Positions 40,550 through 49,560 of a DNA stretch of 64,000 nucleotides are shown here, piece after piece. How positions within the stretch are numbered: position 1 is the stretch's first letter; each line of letters starts with the position of its first letter. The stretch spans positions 1 through 64,000 of the forward strand of contig CAIOVE010000028.1 in assembly GCA_903861645.1 (NCBI GenBank), read 5' to 3'. Made by a program: the position numbers and the translations under genes. This DNA is from an uncultured Hyphomicrobiales bacterium (GTDB taxonomy: Bacteria > Pseudomonadota > Alphaproteobacteria > Rhizobiales > Beijerinckiaceae). The notes beneath the pieces are model-generated. The model did not search any database, was not told the DNA's origin, and saw only the letters and a program-made list of their open reading frames with translations.

Positions 40550-41686
40550 ATGAACATCGTGCTGGTCGGCGGCGGCCACGCGCATGTTCATGTTCTCGCG
40601 GAATTGGCCCGGAAAAACCTCCCCGGCGCGCGCGTCACGCTCGTGACGCCGTCGCCCGAGACGCCCTATTCAGGCATGATCCCCGGCGTCGTCGCCGGCC
40701 TTTACCGGCGCGAGGAGGCGCATGTCGATCTGGCGCGTCTGTGCGCGGCGACGGGCGCGCGGTTGCTGTTGGGCGAAGCGCGCGGCCTTGATCGCGCGGG
40801 CAAGCGCCTGTTGCTCGCGAGCGGGGAGACCGTGCCCTACGACCTCGTTTCGTTCGACGTCGGCGCGACGCCCGCGACGCGCGGCGTCATGGGCGCGCGC
40901 GAACACGCCATCGTCGCCAAGACGATCTCGCGTTTTCTCGAAAAATTCGAACACTTGCGCGATATGGCGCGCGCGCCAACGGGGCCGCGCCGTATTGTTG
41001 TCGTGGGCGGCGGCGCCGGTGGCGTCGAACTCGCGCTGGCGATCAGCGCGCGCTTGCTGGCCGACGCCCGCGATGAAGGCCGCGGCGACAAGGATTTCAG
41101 TTTGGCGCTCGTGACAGCGCACGCGCTCCTCCCCACCCATTCGGCGGGCGCGCGTCGTCGCGTGCGCGCGGCGCTCGCGCGCGCCGGCGTCGCGGTCATC
41201 GAGCAAAGCCCGGTGACCGGGATTTCAGCCGACGCGGTCCATTGCGCCAACGGCGCGCGTATCGCCGCCGATGCGACCATTTTGACCACCGCCGCCGCGC
41301 CGCCTGACTGGTTCGCGGGCCTCGATCTGCCGCGCGATGGCGATGGCTTTCTTGCCGTTCGTCCGACGTTGCAATCAACGGGCGACGACGATGTATTCGC
41401 CGCTGGCGATTGCGCGGCGTTAATCGCGTCACCGCGCGAGAAGGCGGGTGTTTACGCGGTACGCGCCGGTCCGCCGCTCGCGGCGAATATTGTTCGGCGC
41501 GCCATGGGGCGAGCGACATTGCCGTGGACGCCGCAATCGGCGCATTTGAGCATTATCGCGACGGCCGATGGCCGCGCCATCGCCGCGCGGGGACCTTTCA
41601 CGATTGAAGGCGCGTGGGTTTGGCGCTGGAAACAAAGGCTGGATCGCGCGTGGATGGCGCGATACCGCGGTTTAAAGCCAGACTAG
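40550..41686 (+). CDS. FAD-dependent oxidoreductase of the type found N-terminal to SelD
   Basis: A 378-residue flavoprotein starting MNIVLVGGGHAHVHVLAEL, with PYSGMIPGVVAGLY, the second dinucleotide-binding loop VVGGGAGGVELALAI and VFAAGDCAALI. This pattern belongs to pyridine nucleotide-disulfide oxidoreductases sometimes fused to selenophosphate synthetase. Here it stands alone with no SelD part. It follows the oxoprolinase gene by 14 bases, and its stop overlaps the convergent permease gene at a CTAG. Confidence 0.85.
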   Translation: MNIVLVGGGHAHVHVLAELARKNLPGARVTLVTPSPETPYSGMIPGVVAGLYRREEAHVDLARLCAATGARLLLGEARGLDRAGKRLLLASGETVPYDLVSFDVGATPATRGVMGAREHAIVAKTISRFLEKFEHLRDMARAPTGPRRIVVVGGGAGGVELALAISARLLADARDEGRGDKDFSLALVTAHALLPTHSAGARRRVRAALARAGVAVIEQSPVTGISADAVHCANGARIAADATILTTAAAPPDWFAGLDLPRDGDGFLAVRPTLQSTGDDDVFAAGDCAALIASPREKAGVYAVRAGPPLAANIVRRAMGRATLPWTPQSAHLSIIATADGRAIAARGPFTIEGAWVWRWKQRLDRAWMARYRGLKPD

Positions 41687-42606
41687 CGCGTCGCGACGAA
41701 AGGTTGCCCCAGCGCCGCGGGCGCCGCGGCGTTGCGGCGCGCGCCAATCGACAGGATCATCAGCGCGACAATGGTTGCGAGATAGGGCGTCGCCGATAGC
41801 AACTGTCCGGGCACGCCGATGGACGCGGCCTGCGCGTGGAGTTGCAGCACCGTGGCGCCGCCAAACAACAGCGCGCCCAGAACGACGCGCCATGGCTTCC
41901 ACGACGCGAAAACCACCAGCGCCAACGCGATCCATCCGCGGCCCGCCGTCATGCCCGGCGACCAGAAGGGCGTGTAGGCCAGCGATAGATAGGCGCCGGC
42001 GAGCCCGGCGCAGGCGCCGCCAAACAGCGTCGACAGAACGCGCACGCGTCGCACGGGCAAGCCCAGCGCGTGAGCTGAATGATGATTGTCGCCGATGGCG
42101 CGCAGCGTCAGGCCCGCGCGCGTGCGATTGAGAAACCACCAGCAAGCGGCGACGAGCGCGATGGCCGCGTAAACAAACATGTCCTCGCCGAAAACAAGGC
42201 GACCGACATAGGGAATATCCGACAGATAGGGGATGGCGAGACGCGAGGCGGCTTCGCGCTTCTGACCAACGAAGGGCGCGCCCATCAGGCCGGACAGGCC
42301 GACGCCAAGAATGGTCAAGGAGAGTCCGCTCGCGACCTGATTGATGGCGAGACCAATCGCCAGCAGCGCGAACAGCGATGACAATACGACGCCCGCGGCA
42401 ATGCCGGCGAGCGCCCCGATGAGTGTCGATCCACTCGAAAAAGCGGCCGCGAATCCGACGGAAGCGCCAACGATCATCATGCCTTCGACGCCAAGATTGA
42501 GAACGCCGGAGCGCTCCGCCACCAGTTCGCCGATGGCGGCGATGATCAGGGGCGTCGCGGCGGTCACCACCGTCATCAACACGAGTTCAAGCATATCGGC
42601 GCTCAT
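41683..42606 (-). CDS. BMP-type ABC transporter permease (second)
   Basis: A 307-residue membrane protein of the branched-chain/ribose permease superfamily, with NLGVEGMMIVGASVGF and the EAA-like segment RTRAGLTLRAIGDNHHSAHA. It forms the membrane pore with the permease encoded just upstream (one base away). The nucleoside-type family is favoured by similarity to NupP/NupQ-like pairs. Confidence 0.9.
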   Translation of the reverse strand: MSADMLELVLMTVVTAATPLIIAAIGELVAERSGVLNLGVEGMMIVGASVGFAAAFSSGSTLIGALAGIAAGVVLSSLFALLAIGLAINQVASGLSLTILGVGLSGLMGAPFVGQKREAASRLAIPYLSDIPYVGRLVFGEDMFVYAAIALVAACWWFLNRTRAGLTLRAIGDNHHSAHALGLPVRRVRVLSTLFGGACAGLAGAYLSLAYTPFWSPGMTAGRGWIALALVVFASWKPWRVVLGALLFGGATVLQLHAQAASIGVPGQLLSATPYLATIVALMILSIGARRNAAAPAALGQPFVATR

Positions 42607-42607
42607 C

Positions 42608-43690
42608 CTAGCCTCCGATCCGCAGGTGAATGCGATAACGCGTGACGGCGTCCGCGCCGAGCACGCACATCAGCAGAATGCCCTGATAGGCGCGGGTCAT
42701 GTCCTGCGGCAGCTTCATCGCGACTTGCGCCGTTTCGCCGCCGATATAGGTCAGCGCCAGCACGAGGCCGGCGATCAGAATGCCCAGGGGTCGCAGGCGT
42801 CCGAGGAACGCGACGATGATCGCCGTAAAGCCGTAGCCGCCGGAGATCGCCGGCTGCAACTGGCCGATCTGTCCGGCGACCTCGCATATGCCCGCGAGCC
42901 CCGCTAGTCCGCCGGAGATGGCGAAAGCGACAAGCGTAAGACGCTTTTCGCTAAACCCGGCGAAGCGCGCCGCGCGCGGGGCCTCGCCGACGAGGCGAAT
43001 TTCGAAGCCGAACAGCGAACGCGCGAAAACGAAGGCGGCGATGGCGACAACCGCCAGCGCGATCAGCACGCCGGCGTGCAACCGCTCGCCTTCCATCAGG
43101 AAGGGCAAGCGCGCGACGTCGTCGAACGTGACGCTCTGGGGAAAGTTGAAGCCATGGGGATCGCGCAACGGGCCACGCACGAGATAGTCGAGACCGAGCT
43201 CCGCGACATAAACAAGCATGAGGCTCGTCAGGATTTCCGAGGCGCCAAGCCACGCGCGGAGTATCGCGGGGATCAATCCGTAAGCCGCTCCGCCGATCAC
43301 GCCCAGCAACAGCATCGCCGGCAAGATCCACCAGCCGCCGAACGTCTCCTGCATCGCCCCGTCATGCGTCGCTATGCCAAGGCAGGCGCCCGCGAGGCCG
43401 CCGATGATGAACTGGCCTTCCGCGCCGATGTTCCAGAGATTGGCGCGAAAACAGAAGGAAAGGCCGACCGCGATGAGCACCAGCGGGCAGGCCTTGACCG
43501 CCAGTTCCTGCAACGACCAGCTTTCGAGCAGCGGATCGACGAAATAAACCTGAAACGCCTCGACCGGCGACTTGCCCAGCAGCGCGATGACGACGCCGCC
43601 AAGCAGGATGGAAACGAGCAGCGCGCCAACGGGCGCGGCGATTTCGAGGACGCGCGAGCGAACGCGCCGCGGCTCAAGATCAATGCGCAT
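42608..43690 (-). CDS. BMP-type ABC transporter permease (first)
   Basis: A 360-residue membrane protein. FCFRANLWNIGAEGQFIIG and GEAPRAARFAGFSEKRL are the family motifs for the larger permease of nucleoside-type importers. It overlaps the ATPase gene by 11 bases, which suggests coupled translation and equal dosage of both. Confidence 0.9.
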   Translation of the reverse strand: MRIDLEPRRVRSRVLEIAAPVGALLVSILLGGVVIALLGKSPVEAFQVYFVDPLLESWSLQELAVKACPLVLIAVGLSFCFRANLWNIGAEGQFIIGGLAGACLGIATHDGAMQETFGGWWILPAMLLLGVIGGAAYGLIPAILRAWLGASEILTSLMLVYVAELGLDYLVRGPLRDPHGFNFPQSVTFDDVARLPFLMEGERLHAGVLIALAVVAIAAFVFARSLFGFEIRLVGEAPRAARFAGFSEKRLTLVAFAISGGLAGLAGICEVAGQIGQLQPAISGGYGFTAIIVAFLGRLRPLGILIAGLVLALTYIGGETAQVAMKLPQDMTRAYQGILLMCVLGADAVTRYRIHLRIGG

Positions 43691-45248
43691 GGCTATCCGC
43701 CGAACCCGCGGTCGCGCCCGCCATCAGCATGCCGATGTCCTCGCGCGTGATGTCGCGCGCGGCTCGGGGCTTTGAAAGACGGCCTTCGTGAATGACCGCG
43801 ATGCGGTCGCAGATTTCAAACAGTTCATCGAGATCCTGACTGATGACGATCACGGCCGCGCCGGAACCCGCCAGATCAACAAGCGCCTGCCGAATGGCGG
43901 CGGAAGCAAGCGCGTCGACGCCCCACGTCGGCTGATTGACCACGAGCACCTTGGGGTCGCGCAGAATTTCACGACCGACGACGAACTTTTGCAGATTGCC
44001 GCCCGACAGATCGCGCGCGGCGGCTTGCGGGCCGGCGGCGCGCACGTCGAAACGCTCGATGACTCGCGCGGCGGCCAGGCGCGCGCGATCGAACTGGATC
44101 AATCCGCGCCGCGCCACGTCGCCCAACGCGTGCAACGACAGCACGGCGTTATCGCTCAGCGAAAAGTCCGGCGCGGCGGCGTGGCCGTTGCGTTCCTCCG
44201 GCGTGAAGGCGGCGCCGCGCGCGCGCCGGGCGTCAACGCCGTCGACGCCCACCGATGCGCCGTCGATGCGAATGGCGTCCGCGCGGTCCGCGGGCGTTTC
44301 GCCCGACAGCGCGTCGAAGAATTCCGATTGTCCATTGCCGGCGACGCCCGCGACGCCCAGAATTTCGCCGCCGCGCACCGAAAACGAAATGTCCTCGAGG
44401 TCGACGCCATGGGGGTCTGGCGAAACGATCGACAATCGATCGACGATGAACCGCTCCGGCCCCGGCGCGCGGTTGCCATTGGGCTTTATCTCTGCGATCG
44501 ACGCGCCGACCATGAGCGCGGCGAGCGAGCGGGCGCTTTCGGCGCGCGGATCGCAGACGCCCACCACCTTGCCGCGCCGCAGGATGGTCGCGCGTTCGCA
44601 CAAGCGTTTCACTTCATCGAGCTTGTGGGAAATGTAGAGCAGGGCGCGGCCCTCGGCCTTCAGCTTGTCGAGCGTGACGAACAGCGTCTCGACCTCTCGC
44701 GGCGTCAGCACGGACGTTGGTTCGTCCAGCACGACAAGTCGCGGGTCTTGCAGCAGACAGCGGGCGATCTCGATGCGTTGTCTTTCTCCCGCCGAAAGGG
44801 TCCAGACCTCGCGATCCGGCTCGAGCGTCAGGCCATAGCGGCGCGAAAATCCCAGCACCTGTTCGCGCAGGTCCGACAGGTCGCGCGATTTGGGCAGCGC
44901 GAGCGCGATGTTCTCCGCCACGGTCAGGTTGTCGAACAGCGAGAAATGCTGAAACACCATGCCTATGCCGCGCGAGCGCGCGGCGTCGGGGTTGGCGAGC
45001 AGCACGGGTTCGCCGTCGATGGAAATCGTGCCCTCGGAGGGTTCGAGCAGGCCATAGAGCATCTTGACCAGCGTCGACTTGCCCGCGCCGTTCTCGCCAA
45101 TGAGGGCGTGCGCCTCATGCGCGTAAATATCGAGATCGACGTGATCGTTGGCGACGAAATCGCCAAAGCGCTTGACGATGCCCCGCACCGAAACGAGCGG
45201 GGCCTTGCCCGTCGTCTGTTCCGTCCCCGTCGCGCCGTCGTCGTTCAA
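43680..45248 (-). CDS. BMP-type ABC transporter ATP-binding protein
   Basis: A 522-residue tandem ATPase. The first half has Walker A GENGAGKST (51-59), signature LSAGERQRIEIARCL and DEPTSVLT. The second half is degenerate at Walker A (GVAGVAGNGQSEFF) but keeps LSGGNLQKFVVGRE, as usual in this sugar/nucleoside class. It is the first of three genes; no BmpA-type binding protein is next to them in the window. Confidence 0.92.
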   Translation of the reverse strand: MNDDGATGTEQTTGKAPLVSVRGIVKRFGDFVANDHVDLDIYAHEAHALIGENGAGKSTLVKMLYGLLEPSEGTISIDGEPVLLANPDAARSRGIGMVFQHFSLFDNLTVAENIALALPKSRDLSDLREQVLGFSRRYGLTLEPDREVWTLSAGERQRIEIARCLLQDPRLVVLDEPTSVLTPREVETLFVTLDKLKAEGRALLYISHKLDEVKRLCERATILRRGKVVGVCDPRAESARSLAALMVGASIAEIKPNGNRAPGPERFIVDRLSIVSPDPHGVDLEDISFSVRGGEILGVAGVAGNGQSEFFDALSGETPADRADAIRIDGASVGVDGVDARRARGAAFTPEERNGHAAAPDFSLSDNAVLSLHALGDVARRGLIQFDRARLAAARVIERFDVRAAGPQAAARDLSGGNLQKFVVGREILRDPKVLVVNQPTWGVDALASAAIRQALVDLAGSGAAVIVISQDLDELFEICDRIAVIHEGRLSKPRAARDITREDIGMLMAGATAGSADSHAH

Positions 45249-45309
45249 TGATCAGCCCCGTTCCGTCGCCTATTGAAGCACGGACAACGAGGCAAGCAAA
45301 GCGCGCGCC

Positions 45310-45323
45310 AAATCCCCGTGGGG
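45310..45323. terminator. Short hairpin downstream of feruloyl-CoA synthase
   Basis: ATCCCC (45310-45315) and GGGGAT (45318-45323) form a 6-bp inverted repeat with a 2-base centre, in the 79-base gap between the synthase stop and the ABC ATPase start. Read on the minus strand it follows the synthase stop by a few bases and leads into TTT, so it may be a weak terminator. Confidence 0.4.
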
Positions 45324-45327
45324 ATAA

Positions 45328-47172
45328 TCAAAGCGTCAGGGTTCGCTCGCCGAGCGCCCTGAGCGTCGCCACGAATTCGGCGCGTCGCGCGAGCACCGCG
45401 CGCTGATTGACGTAGCCCTTGTCGGTGATTTCGCCCGCGTCGACCGAGGGCGGCTCCTCCATCAGCAAGGCGCGCGTGGCGTAGGTCGACGATCCCCCGC
45501 CCAACGCCTTCAACGCGCGAAGGCCCGCGCGGGCGCGATCAACGACGGTGGGATGATCCAGCGCGACGCGCGCGGGCGCGTCGTCGGGCAGTTCGGCGAG
45601 CGCGCGGCAAGCCGGGACATTGGCGAAGACCAGCAGGCCGATTTCCTCCTCGTCGTGCCCGGTGATCACCACGTCCGACGCGATCGGGGCGAGCATTTCG
45701 ATGGCCTTGACGCGCAGCGCGCCGACGCTGACCCATGTGCCGGACATCAACTTGAAGTCCTCGGCGACGCGTCCGTCGAAAAACAATCCCTTGTTGGGGT
45801 CATTGGCGTCCGCCATGCGAACGGCGTCGCCGATTATGTAAAAGCCATCGACGTCGAAGGCCTTGCGTGTTAGATCGTCGCGCTTCCAGTAGCCCGGCAT
45901 GACGAAGGGGCTTCGCACGCGTATTTCACGCTTGCCCGCGTTGGGAACCAGCTTGAGTTCGACGCCCGGCGCCGGCACGCCGATATTGCCGGCGCGGTCG
46001 GCCTGGAAATGACAATCGCTCGCCAACGGCGCCGTTTCGGTCGACCCCCATGACGATACCAGCGCCACTGGATGGCCGGCGATGTCGCGCGACATGCCCA
46101 GCAGCGCGTCCCAGATATTTTGCGGCAGCGCCGCTCCCGCGTAAAAGATCACGCGTAGGGATGACAGCACGTGACGGGCCAGCGCGGCGTCCTTGCGCAA
46201 TTCCTCGACCAACAGATCGAGGCCGCGCGGCACGTTGAAATGAATCGTGCTCGACGTGTCGCGCAGATTGGCGAGCGTGCGTCCGAAGGCGCCGGGCGCG
46301 GGCTTGCCGCCGTCGATGTAGAGCGTGCCGCCGTTGCGCAGCACCATGTTGAAGTTGTGGTTGCCTCCGAAGGTGTGGCTCCAGGGCAACCAGTCCAGGA
46401 TGACGGGCGGCGTCGTCTCGACGAAGGGCCAGATTTGCGCCTTCGATTCCTGGCTCGCGCACAACATGCGCTGCGTGTTGATGACGCCCTTTGGCTCGCC
46501 CGTCGATCCCGATGTGAACAGGAATTTAGCGATTGTGTCGGGGCCTGTCGCGAGGAAGGCGCGATTGACCGCCTCCACGTCGCGGCGCGCGCGCGCGTCC
46601 GCCAACGCCACCGCGTTCGCCATGCCGCGCGTATCGTTGTCGCCCACAATAACAGCGCCATCGTGCAGATCGGCGACCGCGTGGATCGCGGCGCCGAAGG
46701 AAGCGAGGCTTGGCGCGAAGATCGCGCCGGGCGTCAGCAGGCCGATAACCGCGCGCAGCTTCGCGTGATCCTTGGACAGGAGGGAATAGGCCTGCGAAAT
46801 TGGCGCGCAGGGCGAGCCCATGTGCATCGCCGCCAACGCGAGCAGCGCGTGGTCAACGCCATTGTCCGACAGGATCGCCAGCGGACGCGCCGCGCTCAAC
46901 CGCGCGCCGATCATCCATGTCGCGAGCGCCTCCACGCGCGCAAGCGCTTGCGCGTAGGTCACGCGCGTCCAGTCCTTGCTCGTCTCGCCGCCCGGTCGCT
47001 CGGCGAGAAACACCCGGTCGGGCGCGACGCGCGCCCAATGAACCAGCCAATCGCCAGCGCGGTTGGCGAAAGCGCGCAATGGCGTCCTCGAGCGCAGGAT
47101 CACCGCGCCATCCGGGAGTTGTTCCATGGCGATATCGGGCCGCGCGAAGAGATATTCATGGCCGATTGTCAT
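45328..47172 (-). CDS. fcs: Feruloyl-CoA synthase
   Basis: A 614-residue acyl-adenylating enzyme. FLFTSGSTGEPKGVINTQRM is the ATP-binding A3 region, DWLPWSHTFGGNHNF the A4-like region, and SSWGSTETAP the A5 motif. The length and the sequence DWLPWSHTFGGN fit feruloyl-CoA synthase, which makes CoA esters of ferulate and related hydroxycinnamates. It is the last of four genes read leftwards from the boxR divergon; GAGG precedes its ATG. The aldolase/hydratase partner (ech) is not in view. Confidence 0.85.
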   Translation of the reverse strand: MTIGHEYLFARPDIAMEQLPDGAVILRSRTPLRAFANRAGDWLVHWARVAPDRVFLAERPGGETSKDWTRVTYAQALARVEALATWMIGARLSAARPLAILSDNGVDHALLALAAMHMGSPCAPISQAYSLLSKDHAKLRAVIGLLTPGAIFAPSLASFGAAIHAVADLHDGAVIVGDNDTRGMANAVALADARARRDVEAVNRAFLATGPDTIAKFLFTSGSTGEPKGVINTQRMLCASQESKAQIWPFVETTPPVILDWLPWSHTFGGNHNFNMVLRNGGTLYIDGGKPAPGAFGRTLANLRDTSSTIHFNVPRGLDLLVEELRKDAALARHVLSSLRVIFYAGAALPQNIWDALLGMSRDIAGHPVALVSSWGSTETAPLASDCHFQADRAGNIGVPAPGVELKLVPNAGKREIRVRSPFVMPGYWKRDDLTRKAFDVDGFYIIGDAVRMADANDPNKGLFFDGRVAEDFKLMSGTWVSVGALRVKAIEMLAPIASDVVITGHDEEEIGLLVFANVPACRALAELPDDAPARVALDHPTVVDRARAGLRALKALGGGSSTYATRALLMEEPPSVDAGEITDKGYVNQRAVLARRAEFVATLRALGERTLTL

Positions 47173-47208
47173 TATTGCCTCGATAAAACGTCGCGCGACG
47201 GTTTGATT

Positions 47209-47997
47209 CTAGGAATATTTTAGCGCGAACGAACAAATAGCCTCAACAGTTTCGTCGCGGGCCTCGCGATGCGGCGCGTGTCTGATCCCCGGCATGATCA
47301 GCGTCTCGCAAGGCGCGGTCGTGAGATCGCGGGCGCGATCCACCTGAGCGATCGTGCCGTACTGGTCGTCCTCGCCCTGAATGACCTGAACCGGCGCGCT
47401 TATGCGCGGAAGACAATCGGATATATCAAAGGATGTCTTGAACTCCGGATCGAGCCAGGCGTCGTTCCATCCGCGGAAGGCGACATCCACTTGCGCGTGC
47501 CAGCGCGCGAGTTTCTGGCGCAGGTCGGTCGTTTCATAGGCCGTTTTCGCGTTGCGGATTTCAGCGAGCGCCATGTCCTCGACAAAAAAATGTGGCGCGA
47601 TCAACGTCAGGCAGCGCAATCGTCCGTCCTTTCTCGCGGCGGCGTAACTGGCGGCGATCGAGGCGCCATCGGAGTGGCCGACGAGCGCGAAGCGCCCCAC
47701 GCCAAGCCTGTCGAGCACGCGCGGCAATACCGCGCTCGCGTGGCGTTGCATGTAATCGAGGGGGCGTGGCAGGGCGACCGGATCGGAAGCCCCGTATCCC
47801 TCGCGCGAATAGGCGACAACGCGGGCGCCGCTGACCGTGGCGAGCCGTTCGGGAAAATCGCCCCACAGGCCGACGCATCCCAGCCCCTCGTGCAGAAGGA
47901 CAAAGGTCGGCGTGTCCGGGTTTGTCGTCCCGTGTGAAACATATTCAAGCCTGACGTCGCCAAGGTCCAGAAACGCCGGATCGGCGCGCGTTGTCAC
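47209..47997 (-). CDS. Alpha/beta hydrolase of the benzoate cluster
   Basis: A 262-residue hydrolase with a GTG start at 47997 that overlaps the ligase stop as GTGA, preceded by GAGGG. The nucleophile is in LVGHSDGAS, the acid probably in QGEDDQYG, and the His in MPGIRHAPHR. Hydrolases in box-type clusters may act on CoA esters or lactones; its substrate is unknown. It lies between benzoate-CoA ligase and feruloyl-CoA synthase. Confidence 0.85.
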   Translation of the reverse strand: MTTRADPAFLDLGDVRLEYVSHGTTNPDTPTFVLLHEGLGCVGLWGDFPERLATVSGARVVAYSREGYGASDPVALPRPLDYMQRHASAVLPRVLDRLGVGRFALVGHSDGASIAASYAAARKDGRLRCLTLIAPHFFVEDMALAEIRNAKTAYETTDLRQKLARWHAQVDVAFRGWNDAWLDPEFKTSFDISDCLPRISAPVQVIQGEDDQYGTIAQVDRARDLTTAPCETLIMPGIRHAPHREARDETVEAICSFALKYS

Positions 47998-49538
47998 CAC
48001 GTTCCCTCGCGTAGCTTGAAGCGCTGGATCTTGCCCGTCGCGGTCTTGGGCAGCGCCTCGACGACCTTGATCCAGCGCGGATATTTCCACATGCCGACGC
48101 TCGCCTTGACGTGCTCCTTGAGGCTTTCCTCAAGTCCGTTGGCCGAAACGCCATCCTTCAGCACCACGAAGGCGCGCGGCTTGAGCAGGCCGTCGTCATC
48201 CTCGCCGGGCACGACGGCGGCCTCGAGGACGGCTGGATGGGTGGCGAGCGCGGCTTCGACCTCGAAGGGCGATACCCAGATGCCGCTGACCTTGAACATG
48301 TCGTCGGCGCGTCCCGCGTAGGTGTAGCGATCGTTGGCGCGCGTGTATTTATCGCCGGTGCGCGTCCATTCGCCCTGAAACGTCGCGCGGCTCTTGGCGC
48401 GCTGGTTCCAGTAGCCATCCGCGGCCGAGGGGCCGCGCACGTAAAGCTCGCCGATTTCGCCATCGGGCACGGGCGCGCCCGCGTCGTCGAGCAGGCGCAG
48501 GTCATAGCCGGGCACGGCCTTGCCGGAGGTGCCGTAAACAATATCGCCAGGCGCGTTCGACAAAAATATGTGCAGCATTTCCGTCGAGCCGACGCCATCC
48601 AGAATATCCGCGCCAAAACGCTTGGCGAATTGCGCGCCGATGTGTTCGGGAAGCGCCTCTCCGGCGGAGGCGCAGATGCGCAGGCGCGACGAGCCCCGGC
48701 GTTCGGCGCAGGCCTTGTCGTGCAGCATCGCGGCGAACAACGTTGGCACGCCATAAAAGATGGTGGGCGCGTGCTTTTCCATGAGGTCGAACACGGCCGA
48801 GGGCGTTGGCCGTCCCGGATAAAGGAGGGTTGTCGCGCCAACCGACATGGGAAACGTCAGCGCGTTGCCGAGGCCATAGGCGAAAAACAGCTTCGCGGCC
48901 GAATAGACAACGTCATCCTCGCGGATGCCGAGCACTTGCCGAGCGTAGGTCGTCGCGGTCGCCATCAGGCTTGTCTGGATATGGCGCGCGCCCTTGGGAT
49001 TGCCCGTCGATCCCGATGAATAAAGCCAGAAACAGGTTTCGTCGGGATGTGTTGGCGCGACATCGAGCAAGGGCGTCTCGGCGGCGAGCGCGCGCGTCAG
49101 GCCAAGTCGCCCATCGGCGTCATCGACGTCCGCGACGATGACATGCCCCGAATAGGGCGCGGCGACGAGCGCCGGCAGCACGGCGGGCAGCAAGGCGTTC
49201 GACACGAACAAGGCTTTCGCGCGCGAGTCGGTCAGCATGTAGCCATATTGCTCCGCGCTCAGCATGGTGTTGACGGGCACGGGCGTGACGCCCGCGCGGA
49301 TCGCGCCAAGGAACACGGCGGGCCAGTCGACCGTGTCCTGCATGACCATGAGGATGCGATCCTCGCGTCGCAGGCCAAGGCGCGCGAGCAGGGCCGCGAC
49401 CCGCCCCGTCTGGTCGCGCAGTTGGGCGTAGGTCAATGCGCGCTCCGGATCGACGAAGGCGAGCTTGTCGCCGCGACCTTCCGCCATGTGTCGATCCAGC
49501 AAGTCCGCGCAGGCGTTATAGGTCTCGCTCGCCGCCAT
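47994..49538 (-). CDS. Benzoate-CoA ligase family protein
   Basis: A 514-residue adenylating enzyme. The ATG at 49538 gives MAASETYNACADLLDRH and follows GGAGGAAACC. YSSGSTGNPKGARH is the ATP loop, GVGSTEMLHIF a typical benzoate-CoA ligase A5 motif, and PKTATGKIQRFKLR the C-terminal catalytic Lys motif. It links benzoate, or a hydroxybenzoate, to CoA in the first step of the box pathway. It overlaps the hydrolase gene and follows the DUF4863 gene by 22 bases. Confidence 0.92.
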   Translation of the reverse strand: MAASETYNACADLLDRHMAEGRGDKLAFVDPERALTYAQLRDQTGRVAALLARLGLRREDRILMVMQDTVDWPAVFLGAIRAGVTPVPVNTMLSAEQYGYMLTDSRAKALFVSNALLPAVLPALVAAPYSGHVIVADVDDADGRLGLTRALAAETPLLDVAPTHPDETCFWLYSSGSTGNPKGARHIQTSLMATATTYARQVLGIREDDVVYSAAKLFFAYGLGNALTFPMSVGATTLLYPGRPTPSAVFDLMEKHAPTIFYGVPTLFAAMLHDKACAERRGSSRLRICASAGEALPEHIGAQFAKRFGADILDGVGSTEMLHIFLSNAPGDIVYGTSGKAVPGYDLRLLDDAGAPVPDGEIGELYVRGPSAADGYWNQRAKSRATFQGEWTRTGDKYTRANDRYTYAGRADDMFKVSGIWVSPFEVEAALATHPAVLEAAVVPGEDDDGLLKPRAFVVLKDGVSANGLEESLKEHVKASVGMWKYPRWIKVVEALPKTATGKIQRFKLREGTW

Positions 49539-49560
49539 GGTTTCCTCCCGTTTCGCGGCT

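Noticed and set aside
43788-45251. 487-codon plus-strand frame across the ABC ATPase gene
   Set aside because: Shadow frame with no recognisable motif; the minus-strand product is a clear tandem ATPase.
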